A stretch of DNA of 16,195 nucleotides from assembly GCA_937898205.1 (NCBI GenBank), contig CALEJC010000204.1, forward strand, positions 1 to 16,195, read 5' to 3'. Shown piece after piece: positions 6,062 through 13,785 of the stretch (positions within the stretch are counted from its first letter, which is position 1; the number at the start of each line of letters is the position of its first letter). Origin of the DNA: an uncultured Bacteroidales bacterium (GTDB lineage Bacteria > Bacteroidota > Bacteroidia > Bacteroidales > UBA932). The position numbers and the translations under genes are program-made. Below the pieces are notes generated by a model, which saw only the letters and a list, made by a program, of their open reading frames with translations, was not told where the DNA came from and searched no databases.

Positions 6062-8515
6062 CTATTTGGAGACTCTTATCACCATGAAGCTGTAGGCCGG
6101 GAGAGTGACTGTGCATGCACCGGAAACCACATTAGCCTTGCTGACTACCGGCTGCGCAGCAGTGTCGCTCAACTCTCCTGTAAGAAGGCTCCTGATCACG
6201 CGTCCGCGCGAATATTCGCTTGGGAGCGCCACCTCTACCGTGTTGTCTACCGGAAGCATATTCACCAGCTTCACGATTAAGTCGCCGCTGCTGCTGTCGA
6301 GAACCACCGAGCTTGCAAGCCTGCGGGCAATCGACGCATCACGAGGATCCAGATCAAACGCCGACGGGAGATAGACATCTCCGGCATTCTGGCCAAAGAG
6401 CGCCTGGACATAGTAGCCGGTGGTCGGCTCAACTGTGGTATTGGTAAAATAGATAAGGTCAGGATTCCACTGGGTGTGGCCTTTCTTGGCAAGGAGAGGT
6501 GCATAAGAAGTCATCTCCACGACATCGGCATTGCGCTCGACGTGGCAGAGGTATGCGGCTTCAGTCAATGCAGACTCCAGACAATTGCTGCGGTTTGGAA
6601 GGTGCGAGGCATATTCTCCAAGATAGACCTTAGTGCCTCCACGAGGATACTTATCATAAAAATCCTGATTGTTGATAAACCATCCCGGAGGATTATAATA
6701 ATGCTCGTCCACCAGATCAAGGCCCAGCTCCTGAGCAAACCTCCAGCCCTCCTCGTAATCAGCGCCCTGATAGAAAGGTCCCACAGTACCGATCACGGTA
6801 ATCTCCGGACAGCGCTCCTTCAAGGCCTTGTAGATCATCTCAAAACGCTCTTCAAAGACCTTTGTGATGAGGTCTTCGTTGCCTATACCTATGTATTTGA
6901 GATTAAACGGCTCAGGATGACCGGCATCTGCGCGCATCTTTGCCCATTTGCTCTTCTTAGGGTCGCCGTTGGCCCACTCCACAAGGTCCACAATATCCTG
7001 GATGTACTCATCCATCTCCTCTAGAGGAAGACCGCCCTGCTGGCCATATCCTCCTACAACGGAATTCTGGCAAGGCACAGCTGCCGGGATGATTGGGACG
7101 GGCTCTGCATCCAGATCCTCACACATCTGGAAGTACTCGTAGTAACCTAAGCCAAGACTCTGATGATAGCCCCAGATGTTCCAGTTAGGAACTCTCTGCT
7201 CAAGAGGCCCGATGGTATTTTTCCAGCGATACATATTTTCAAGACCGTCGCCATGGGCCACACAACCGCCCGGGAAGCGCACAAAACGCGGTTTCAGGTC
7301 AGCAAGAGCCTGCGCCAGATCGGGACGAAGGCCATTTTTACGACCTTTGAATGTATTCTGCGGGAAGAGTGAAATCATATCCAGAGCCACCTCCCCTGCA
7401 AATCCGAGCTCCAGCTCAAGACGGGCGTTATCACAAGTCCTGGAAGCAACAATCACAGCAGCAGACTTCTTCCAGCTGCGACTGCGGGCAGAAAGTCCGG
7501 CCTTGCCGATCTCTGCTCCGTTTTCATCCACGATGCGGGCTGTCACAGTGCCACCGCCATTGATTGCGCGTGCAAAGAAGCTCACATCGTACTTCTCGCC
7601 TGCCTTCACGGCGATACCGTCAAAGCCATCGTTGACAAAGCGCGCGCCCTTCCTGGCTACGCGGATCCTGGCATAGTTGGGATTATTGGCGTGAAGCGGA
7701 TCCATCTGATCCACAAACCACTGCGCACCTTCGCCGGTGAGTGTCCAGGCATAGCTGCTGTTCCACTTGCTGTCGCGGTGTCGCTTATCGCGTGGATGAT
7801 ATTCAAAATCTCGATTCTGCACAAGCTCTGCATACAAGCCGCCGTCGGCTGCATAATTGATGTCCTCAAAGAAGATACCCATCAGCATATTGCTGATCTG
7901 CTTAGGCTTGTCTGCGTCGATGCTTAGCGTCAGCGTCTGCGACTTGAGGCCGCGGAAACGGCCTGCGTCGTCGGCAAGGCGCTCTGCATTTTCTTCCGAC
8001 TGGGCAGCAGCCATCTGCACTGCATCAAGCATAGTTTTGAGCACATTCCACTCCACACAATGGATATCGCCTGTCTGCTTGCCGCTGATCGGAAGCTCCA
8101 CGCTCACTCTCTCTGGAAGATTATACATGGAAAGAACCTTTGCGGAAGGAAGGTACTCTTGCGGTATCCAGTTTACGAAGTTTGGGGTATGGGCGATGCC
8201 CATCACTGCCTCCTTCTCATTGACCTCAAAGATCACATCCCAGCTGCCATCAGGAAGAGACACCACTCGCGGGTTGAGCATCCTCTTCTGAGAGCCCCAA
8301 TCGCCATAGTCACTCTTTACAAAGCTATAAAGAGGACCGATCTCGTGCCAAGTCTGCTGATCTGCCGACCATGCAAAATGGAGTCCGTTCTTATCACGAT
8401 TCTCACCGGTTGAGTAGGAAAACAGATATACCTTCTCCGGTCTAGGTTGAGCATGTGCACTCACAAGAGTCAGCAGTGCAAACACTACAATCTGGAATAA
8501 TCTTGTATTTCTCAT
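6062..8515 (-). CDS. Alpha-L-arabinofuranosidase, GH51, with propeller-like N-terminal extension and CBM4/9-like domain
   Basis: The enzyme releases terminal alpha-L-arabinofuranose from arabinan or arabinoxylan side chains by a retaining mechanism. It has 817 residues, well above the roughly 500-660 usual for GH51. A signal peptide covers about 1-22 (SAHA-Q). Residues about 27-130 (KVYLFSY, GLHFAWSADQQTW, NPRVVSLPDGSWDVIFEV) resemble one or two blades of a GH43-type propeller, and a helical, Ala/Glu-rich linker follows (about 157-190). GH51 begins near 195 (LTLSID, then NMLMGIFFEDINYAADGGLY). A beta-rich CBM4/9-like module sits at about 240-385. The acid/base is Glu547 in GIGNEDL and the nucleophile is Glu634 in YLGEYASH; His605 lies in DEHYYNP. 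The gene starts only 4 bases after the flavoprotein stop, so the two are almost certainly co-transcribed. The GH51 assignment is secure. The N-terminal domain assignment is tentative. Confidence 0.92.
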   Translation of the reverse strand: MRNTRLFQIVVFALLTLVSAHAQPRPEKVYLFSYSTGENRDKNGLHFAWSADQQTWHEIGPLYSFVKSDYGDWGSQKRMLNPRVVSLPDGSWDVIFEVNEKEAVMGIAHTPNFVNWIPQEYLPSAKVLSMYNLPERVSVELPISGKQTGDIHCVEWNVLKTMLDAVQMAAAQSEENAERLADDAGRFRGLKSQTLTLSIDADKPKQISNMLMGIFFEDINYAADGGLYAELVQNRDFEYHPRDKRHRDSKWNSSYAWTLTGEGAQWFVDQMDPLHANNPNYARIRVARKGARFVNDGFDGIAVKAGEKYDVSFFARAINGGGTVTARIVDENGAEIGKAGLSARSRSWKKSAAVIVASRTCDNARLELELGFAGEVALDMISLFPQNTFKGRKNGLRPDLAQALADLKPRFVRFPGGCVAHGDGLENMYRWKNTIGPLEQRVPNWNIWGYHQSLGLGYYEYFQMCEDLDAEPVPIIPAAVPCQNSVVGGYGQQGGLPLEEMDEYIQDIVDLVEWANGDPKKSKWAKMRADAGHPEPFNLKYIGIGNEDLITKVFEERFEMIYKALKERCPEITVIGTVGPFYQGADYEEGWRFAQELGLDLVDEHYYNPPGWFINNQDFYDKYPRGGTKVYLGEYASHLPNRSNCLESALTEAAYLCHVERNADVVEMTSYAPLLAKKGHTQWNPDLIYFTNTTVEPTTGYYVQALFGQNAGDVYLPSAFDLDPRDASIARRLASSVVLDSSSGDLIVKLVNMLPVDNTVEVALPSEYSRGRVIRSLLTGELSDTAAQPVVSKANVVSGACTVTLPAYSFMVIRVSK

Positions 8516-8519
8516 ATTA

Positions 8520-9875
8520 TCACTTATTAATCAATGACTTGGCTGCATTTTCACCCGCGAGGTTACCGGTACAGAATGCCAATTGCAGATTGTATCCTCC
8601 GGTGTCCGCATCGATGTCAAGGACCTCTCCGCAGAAGTAGAGTCCGGGCACTTCGCGAGACTCGAAGGTCTTGGCCACGACGCTATCTGCAGACACACCT
8701 CCTGCCGTCACAACCGCCCTTTCATAGCCGACATAGCCCGCAATCTCAAACTTCCACTCCTTCAGCGCCTTGGCGATGCTTGGAAGGTTTACCCAGAGCT
8801 TGCTGTCGTTGCGTGAGCGGCGCTCAAGAGTCATGATCTCAGGATGTGACGCTGTAAAACCGGGGATCAGATCCCAAGGCATCATCTTGCCAAGTAGGAT
8901 ACGACATTTTTCCTTCTCGCGCAGTCTTCTTGAACGAGGATCTTTGTCTACTTCCTGCCAGAGTTCCTTGACTCTGGTCACAACTTCGGTGAGATCCACG
9001 CCCGGTTTGAGATCGAGTATATATGACACTCTGGAGCCGTTGATCAGCGATTTGACCGCCTTGCGGCTAAGCTGGAAACCGATCGGCCCCTCTATGCCTC
9101 CGTCAGTGAAGTATACGTCGCCAAACTCAGAGTCCACAACCTGTCCCTCCACCTGAAGTGAGAGCTGGACGTTTTTCAGCTGCACACCGCAAAGTTTCTC
9201 TCCATCCTCTGTGAGAGGAGTGCTTCTGTCGATGTGGAGATCCTTGCTGTCAGTCTGCTTATACCCTCTCGGCACGAGAGCGGTGAGTGAAGGGAATGTC
9301 GGTTCTATCCTATGATTGAGCTCTTTGGCCCAGTTCAAGCCGTCACCGCTTGAACCTGTGCTCGGATAGCTCAATCCTCCTGTGGCCACAATCAGACGAG
9401 CGCAGCTGCACTTGGTACCGTCGGTAAGGACAAGCTCAAACCCGGGCTTGATGCTCTGAACCTCAGCCTCATATATAATCTTCACACCCACTCCGTGGCA
9501 AGCCCTCACAAGAGCATCCACCACATCACTGGCGTGGTATGAAGCAGGAAAAGCCCTGTCTCCACGCTCAACTACAGTCGGCATCCCCACCGCCTCAAAA
9601 AAGTCGATCACTGCCTGAGGGGGAAGAGAATAAAAAGCCGACTTCACAAGATTGGGCTTTGACCTGATGTGTGAAGAAAACTCATTCCAGTCCTTGAGAT
9701 TGGTAAAATTACATCTGCCTTTGCCGGTAATCATCACCTTGCGGGCTGCGCGTGGCATCTTCTCAAGAAGCACCACAGAAGCATCACTTCCCGACTTTAC
9801 AAGAGTTTTGGCTGCACTGTAGGCAGCCATCAACCCCGATGCTCCGGCACCGATTACAACAATATCTGCTTTCAT
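8520..9875 (-). CDS. NAD(P)/FAD-dependent oxidoreductase, HI0933/BaiN-like flavoprotein
   Basis: This 451-residue cytoplasmic flavoprotein belongs to the HI0933/YhiN family, whose characterised relatives include BaiN of bile-acid-converting clostridia. The N-terminal dinucleotide-binding motif GAGASG (about 8-13) follows the strand ADIVVI. The family signature GKGRCNFTN, the YPSTGSSGDG loop and the C-terminal FAD-contact segment (CGEVLDIDADTGGYNLQ) are all present, and the length is normal. The substrate is unknown for most members. The start codon overlaps the GH127 stop as TAATG, and the stop lies 4 bases before GH51, so it is the middle gene of a tight operon with two arabinofuranosidases. 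It has no export signal, so it cannot act beside the exported enzymes, and the link may be shared transcription only. Family call is strong and substrate is not assigned. Confidence 0.92.
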   Translation of the reverse strand: MKADIVVIGAGASGLMAAYSAAKTLVKSGSDASVVLLEKMPRAARKVMITGKGRCNFTNLKDWNEFSSHIRSKPNLVKSAFYSLPPQAVIDFFEAVGMPTVVERGDRAFPASYHASDVVDALVRACHGVGVKIIYEAEVQSIKPGFELVLTDGTKCSCARLIVATGGLSYPSTGSSGDGLNWAKELNHRIEPTFPSLTALVPRGYKQTDSKDLHIDRSTPLTEDGEKLCGVQLKNVQLSLQVEGQVVDSEFGDVYFTDGGIEGPIGFQLSRKAVKSLINGSRVSYILDLKPGVDLTEVVTRVKELWQEVDKDPRSRRLREKEKCRILLGKMMPWDLIPGFTASHPEIMTLERRSRNDSKLWVNLPSIAKALKEWKFEIAGYVGYERAVVTAGGVSADSVVAKTFESREVPGLYFCGEVLDIDADTGGYNLQLAFCTGNLAGENAAKSLINK

Positions 9876-11779
9876 TACTGTTCCTTAAGCCATACAATCA
9901 TATCACCTGAGCCACGATGACACCAAGCATAATATGGGATCATTGTCAAATCTCCTGCCTTGATCACATCTACTCCGTGGAGAAGCTCGGCATTGTGCTC
10001 CCAAGTCATCTCCTGATCTCGGTCAAGAGTAGCCTCACGCACCTTAATACCCTCATTATCAGGCCACTCCGCACAATAAACGATAGGGCCTTTGATCACT
10101 GCGAGTCTACCCTCATCATCCTTCACCTCAGGATGAGCCTTCACATAGCGAGGTGTCATGTCCATAGAAAGTCTGACCTCGTCGCCAGGCTTCCAGTTGC
10201 GCTCGATGCAGAAATATCCGTCCACAAGCTCTGAGCTGACAGCCTCTCCGTTGACGGTCACAGAATATGTACTGCTCTTCCCGTCGGCAAACTCATAAAG
10301 GTCGCCAGGGACCACTTCTCCTCTCACCCAACCGGGGATGCGGAGTTTAAGAGTAAACTCACCAGCCTTATTTTCATCTATAGTGACAAGCACATCACCC
10401 GACCAAGGATAACCGGTCTTCTGACTCACGCTCACCTGCTTTCCGTCGAGACGATGAGTCATCGAGTTGGAAAGATAGAGGTTGACATAGAGTGCATCAT
10501 CTGTAGCCGCATAGACATAGCCCGGCACAGAAGGGATAAACCTGCTGATATTTGAAGGACAGCAGGCACAACCAAACCAAGGCTCCCTGTGATGACGTCC
10601 ATCTGACTCTAGAGGATTTGGATAGAAGAAAGCTCCGCCATCAAGAGAGACACCGGAGATCAAGCCATTGTAAAGCGACCTCTCAAGGACATCATAATAT
10701 TTTGATTCTCCATGAAGCAGGAACATCCTGTGATTGAAATATACATTGCCGATGGCAGCACAGGTCTCACAGTATGATGTGAGGTTTGGAAGCTCATAAT
10801 TGCGGCCAAATGCCTCGCCCGAACCGCGGGATCCCACACCACCTGTGATATACATCTTCTTGGTTACAATGTTTTCCCAGATCTTGTCAATCGCGTCGAT
10901 GTAGGCCTGCTCGCCTGTGAGTGCAGCGACATCGGCAATGCCCGAATACATATATTCCGCACGCACAGCATGTCCCACCGCCTCATCCTGCTCTAGCACA
11001 GGCTTGTGCGACTGCGAATACTGCCCTCTGATCTCTGTGTAGCCGCGCTTGTCAAGGAAAAACTTCGCCTGATCGAGATACTTCTGCTCGCCCGTCACGA
11101 GATAGAGCTTTGCCAGCGCCATCTCCGCAATCTGATGACCGGGCACGCGCACCAGCTGGTCCTCGCCCGGACCGATGGCTTCGCACACGCAGTCGGCATA
11201 GCGGATCGCGATATCGAGGAAATTGCGTTTGCCGGTCGCCTGATAGTGAGCGATCGCGCCCTCCAACATGTGACCAAGGTTGTAGAATTCGTGACTAAGG
11301 TCTTCAACCTTCGACCAGCGCTCGCTACCCATCCAGTCGTGCGGATGCCAAGGATTCATCTGGCGCGCGGTATTGAGATAGCCGTCCTCCTCCTGAGCAG
11401 CCGCCACCAGCACGAGCACACTGTCGATATAGGCTTCAAGAGCCGCATCAGGATAGGTCTGAAGCAGGTAGGAAGCACCTTCTATGGTTTTATAAACATC
11501 TGTGTCATCAAATGAAAAACCACCCACTTTATAGGTAGAGTCAGGTCTGGTAGCACGCACGAAGTTGTCGTAACGGCCGGTTTCTTCACATTTACTAAAT
11601 GCAAGAGGGATAGTCACTTCCCTGCTCGCCTGCAGTCTATCACTCCAGAACTCGTCTGACACCTGCACTTCTGTAAAAGCTACAGGACCGATGGGATAGA
11701 AATCAGCAAAATCAGCTTGTTTGGGTGCGCAGGAAGCCACGCATAAAGCACACAAAAGCGGTTGAAAGATCTTTTTCAT
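9875..11779 (-). CDS. Beta-L-arabinofuranosidase, GH127 (DUF1680), lipoprotein
   Basis: The enzyme hydrolyses beta-linked L-arabinofuranose, as found on hydroxyproline-rich glycoproteins and in some pectic side chains. It has 634 residues. The signal peptide ends at VASC with lipid Cys17, implying an envelope lipoprotein. The catalytic module shows the GH127 zinc-thiolate centre: Glu322 in GEAF, Glu338 and Cys340 in YCETCA, and the Cys406-Cys407 pair in CACCPSN; one of this pair is the cysteine nucleophile by comparison with HypBA1. A beta-sandwich tail follows. The open frame extends to 11830, but that would place the start inside the SRP RNA. The ATG at 11779 begins exactly at the lipoprotein signal and is chosen. 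The stop overlaps the next start (TAATG). The related family GH146 also has a Cys-based centre and is the main alternative. Confidence 0.92.
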   Translation of the reverse strand: MKKIFQPLLCALCVASCAPKQADFADFYPIGPVAFTEVQVSDEFWSDRLQASREVTIPLAFSKCEETGRYDNFVRATRPDSTYKVGGFSFDDTDVYKTIEGASYLLQTYPDAALEAYIDSVLVLVAAAQEEDGYLNTARQMNPWHPHDWMGSERWSKVEDLSHEFYNLGHMLEGAIAHYQATGKRNFLDIAIRYADCVCEAIGPGEDQLVRVPGHQIAEMALAKLYLVTGEQKYLDQAKFFLDKRGYTEIRGQYSQSHKPVLEQDEAVGHAVRAEYMYSGIADVAALTGEQAYIDAIDKIWENIVTKKMYITGGVGSRGSGEAFGRNYELPNLTSYCETCAAIGNVYFNHRMFLLHGESKYYDVLERSLYNGLISGVSLDGGAFFYPNPLESDGRHHREPWFGCACCPSNISRFIPSVPGYVYAATDDALYVNLYLSNSMTHRLDGKQVSVSQKTGYPWSGDVLVTIDENKAGEFTLKLRIPGWVRGEVVPGDLYEFADGKSSTYSVTVNGEAVSSELVDGYFCIERNWKPGDEVRLSMDMTPRYVKAHPEVKDDEGRLAVIKGPIVYCAEWPDNEGIKVREATLDRDQEMTWEHNAELLHGVDVIKAGDLTMIPYYAWCHRGSGDMIVWLKEQ

Positions 11780-11809
11780 ATTATTGGTGGGTATTGATGT
11801 CCGGAAACA

Positions 11810-11913
11810 AAAAAAGGGAAAGCTTAGCACATCGCACCGCTACGACCTCCGACCCTTGCTACCTTCCGGTCCTGGGGGAATTGAGAGGGAGCTGGTCGTG
11901 TACGACTTTCCCG
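11810..11913 (-). ncRNA. ffs: Bacterial signal recognition particle RNA (4.5S type)
   Basis: On the minus strand the sequence carries the conserved SRP domain IV core: CAGGACCGGAAGGUAGCA with the GGAA tetraloop closed by CC/GG (11862-11869), the asymmetric AGCA bulge side, and flanking complementary arms. The ends pair as GGGAAAG (11912-11906) with CUUUCCC (11822-11816), giving a hairpin-shaped RNA of about 97 bases. Seven U residues follow (11815-11809), so the terminal stem doubles as the intrinsic terminator. There is no Alu domain, as is typical for Gram-negative bacteria. The RNA binds Ffh to target membrane and secreted proteins co-translationally. It sits between cdd and the GH127 operon on the same strand. 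The identity is secure. The ends are estimates good to a few bases. Confidence 0.93.
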
Positions 11914-11917
11914 AGCA

Positions 11918-11925
11918 CAAAGGTA
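11918..11925 (-). promoter_or_regulatory. -7 promoter element of the SRP RNA gene
   Basis: The minus strand reads TACCTTTG, a perfect match to TAnnTTTG. It ends five bases before the GGG that opens the RNA's terminal stem, the right distance for transcription start. No clear TTTG is seen at -33, where the region is only T-rich. The element lies 10 bases beyond the cdd stop codon, so ffs probably has its own promoter despite following cdd. Confidence 0.55.
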
Positions 11926-11935
11926 GTAAAATTTT

Positions 11936-12409
11936 CTAAATACTGTTAAAAATCATCGGGAGCAAGTCATCAACTTTCTCAAACTTCCAGATTTTACCGT
12001 CGGCAACCATAATCACGCTGAGCGGTTTTCCGGCCTTGGTCTGGTACTGAGCCATCACCTGACGACAAGCGCCACAAGGAGTTGCAGGGTGCTTGCCGAG
12101 CTTGCCATAGACTCCGCCCGCGATGGCGATGCTGCGCATATCCTTATCCGGATATTTTGCTCCGGCAGCAAACATTGCTGTCCTTTCTGCACACAGGCCC
12201 GAAGGGAATGCGGCATTTTCCTGATTTGCGCCCTTGACGATTTTTCCTGAGGACAGTCTCACGGCTGCTCCGACATGGAAGTGGGAATAAGGAGCATAGG
12301 CTCCGCTCATCGCCTCAACGGCTGCCTGCGCAAGCTCTCTGTCTTCTGCATTGAGCTCTTCTATGGATGTGTACTCCTGATACCGGATATTGATTTCTTT
12401 AGTAGTCAT
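11936..12409 (-). CDS. cdd: Cytidine deaminase
   Basis: The enzyme deaminates cytidine and deoxycytidine to uridine and deoxyuridine in pyrimidine salvage in the cytoplasm. It has 157 residues, near the usual length of the homotetrameric class. The zinc and catalytic motifs are complete: Cys73-Ala-Glu75 with the proton-shuttle glutamate, and Cys112/Cys115 in TPCGACRQ. The substrate-binding NQEN (62-65) and YSHFHVGAAV (41-50) are also present. The ATG at 12409 is the natural start, preceded by a leader of roughly 20 bases from a good -7 element. It is divergent from mnmA, with 75 bases between starts, and sits just upstream of ffs. Confidence 0.95.
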   Translation of the reverse strand: MTTKEINIRYQEYTSIEELNAEDRELAQAAVEAMSGAYAPYSHFHVGAAVRLSSGKIVKGANQENAAFPSGLCAERTAMFAAGAKYPDKDMRSIAIAGGVYGKLGKHPATPCGACRQVMAQYQTKAGKPLSVIMVADGKIWKFEKVDDLLPMIFNSI

Positions 12410-12429
12410 AGAGAAGTAGTTAGCAGTCT

Positions 12430-12437
12430 CAAATATA
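12430..12437 (-). promoter_or_regulatory. Putative -7 promoter element of cdd
   Basis: The minus strand reads TATATTTG, a perfect fit to the Bacteroidota TAnnTTTG consensus. It lies 20 bases before the cdd ATG, implying a leader of about 12-15 bases. No TTTG stands out at the -33 position. Confidence 0.45.
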
Positions 12438-12468
12438 ACATTTTTAGACGATTTTAGCTATTTTTAGT

Positions 12469-12476
12469 TATTTTCG
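12469..12476 (+). promoter_or_regulatory. Possible -7 promoter element of the mnmA operon
   Basis: TATTTTCG differs from TAnnTTTG at one base. A T-rich TTTTTAG (12441-12447) lies about where the -33 element would be. Only eight bases separate the box from the mnmA ATG, so the message would be nearly leaderless. This makes the call uncertain. Confidence 0.25.
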
Positions 12477-12484
12477 CATTTAAT

Positions 12485-13774
12485 ATGAGTGTAAAAAAGC
12501 CTAAAATATGCATCGGGCTCTCGGGTGGAGTGGATTCCAGCGTGGCCGCGCTGCTTCTGAAGCAGCAGGGATATGACGTATTTGCCATGTTTATGCAGAA
12601 CTGGCACGACACGGAGGGCACTCTCCACGGCGATTGCGAATGGGAGGAAGACCGCTTTGTCGCAGAGCTTGTGGCTCGCAAGATCGGCATTCCCTTTTAT
12701 TTTGTGGACCTAAGCAAGGAATACCGCAAGCGCGTGGTTGACTATATGTTTGACGAATACTCGCGCGGCCGCACCCCTAACCCGGACGTGCTCTGCAACC
12801 GCGAGATCAAGTTTGACGCATTCTGGAAGGCAGCCCAAAGCCTGGGCGCGGAGTTGGTCGCCACCGGGCACTATTGCCGCAAGGAAACCCTCCCCGACGG
12901 CACATGTCGCATCCTTGAAGGCAGCGATCCCAACAAAGACCAGAGCTACTTCCTCTGCCAGCTCAACCAGGAGCAGCTCAGCACTGCCCTCTTCCCTATC
13001 GGAGACATCTGCAAAGGCGAAGTCAGACGCCTCGCCAAGGAAGCAGACCTGCCTTCTGCAGAGAAGAAGGATTCGCAAGGCATCTGCTTTGTGGGCAAAG
13101 TAGACCTGCCGGTCTTCCTGCAGCAGAAGCTCGCATCGGTGGAAGGTGATGTGGTGGAGATCTACGATCGGTACTATGCCGACTCTGCCGCCTACACACG
13201 TTCGCAGGAGCTGCTGAGCAAAGGCTGCACTCTCAGCGACGAGGAATTGGAAGAGCTTGCTACTCCGCTGGACTACAGCGACATAGCGTTCCAGACAGAG
13301 ACCTACCGCTCCGGCAAGAAACACATCAAGAAGACACGATATAAAGAGCATCCTCATGGCAAGATTATTGGACGTCATGAGGGAGCGCAGTTCTATACGA
13401 TCGGGCAGCGTAAGGGCCTGGGCATCGGCGGACATAGTGAGCCGGTGTTTGTCATCTCTACCGACATCGACAGAAACATCATCTATGTGGGAGAAGGCGA
13501 CGCTCATAAAGGCCTCAGACGCAGCTGCTTGAAGGTCAACTCAGACGAAGTCCACTGGATACGTCCGGACCTCAGGATGAGCATCGGAGAGCAGAGACGA
13601 TATAGAGTGCGCATCCGCTACCGTCAGCCCCTCGAAGACGCTACCCTGCTGATGAGAGATAACGGCCTGTTTGTTTTGTTTGACCGGCCTCAAAGAGGCA
13701 TCACGGCAGGTCAGTTTGCAGTGTGGTATGAGAGCGACGGAGAGATGATAGGAAGCGGTGTCATTAACAAATAA
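12485..13774 (+). CDS. mnmA: tRNA-specific 2-thiouridylase MnmA, with an internal insertion
   Basis: The enzyme puts sulfur on C2 of the wobble uridine (U34) of Lys, Glu and Gln tRNAs, using ATP and a sulfur-relay persulfide. It has 429 residues against about 360-380 for typical family members. The PP-loop SGGVDSS (13-19) and the two catalytic cysteines, Cys104 in CNREIKF and Cys201 in GICFVG, are intact, as is YTIGQRKGLGIGG (304-316). The extra length lies at about 227-291, between GDVVEI and GKIIGRHEG, where usual homologues have only a few residues. The insert is charged, with YDRYYAD, SDEELEEL and a Lys/Arg/His cluster (GKKHIKKTRYKEH). The frame is continuous and both flanks are conserved, so this is not a frameshift artefact. 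The gene is divergent from cdd and the DUF819 gene follows closely. Confidence 0.94.
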   Translation: MSVKKPKICIGLSGGVDSSVAALLLKQQGYDVFAMFMQNWHDTEGTLHGDCEWEEDRFVAELVARKIGIPFYFVDLSKEYRKRVVDYMFDEYSRGRTPNPDVLCNREIKFDAFWKAAQSLGAELVATGHYCRKETLPDGTCRILEGSDPNKDQSYFLCQLNQEQLSTALFPIGDICKGEVRRLAKEADLPSAEKKDSQGICFVGKVDLPVFLQQKLASVEGDVVEIYDRYYADSAAYTRSQELLSKGCTLSDEELEELATPLDYSDIAFQTETYRSGKKHIKKTRYKEHPHGKIIGRHEGAQFYTIGQRKGLGIGGHSEPVFVISTDIDRNIIYVGEGDAHKGLRRSCLKVNSDEVHWIRPDLRMSIGEQRRYRVRIRYRQPLEDATLLMRDNGLFVLFDRPQRGITAGQFAVWYESDGEMIGSGVINK

Positions 13775-13785
13775 AGCGATTGAAG

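Noticed and set aside
11780..11830. Upstream start for the GH127 protein at 11830
   Set aside because: It would place the start inside the SRP RNA and its terminator and put 17 residues before a perfect lipoprotein signal. The ATG at 11779 fits better.
11810..11913. tmRNA, 6S RNA or riboswitch as identity of the structured RNA
   Set aside because: The CCGGAAGG tetraloop and AGCA bulge are specific to SRP RNA. There is no tRNA-like end or tag frame, and the length is about 100 bases.
11725..11949. Short plus-strand open frame across the SRP RNA
   Set aside because: The region is explained by the structured SRP RNA and its promoter on the other strand, and the peptide looks random.
12710..13507. 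265-codon minus-strand open frame across mnmA
   Set aside because: It is antisense to the conserved MnmA motifs and shows no domain, signal or start context of its own.
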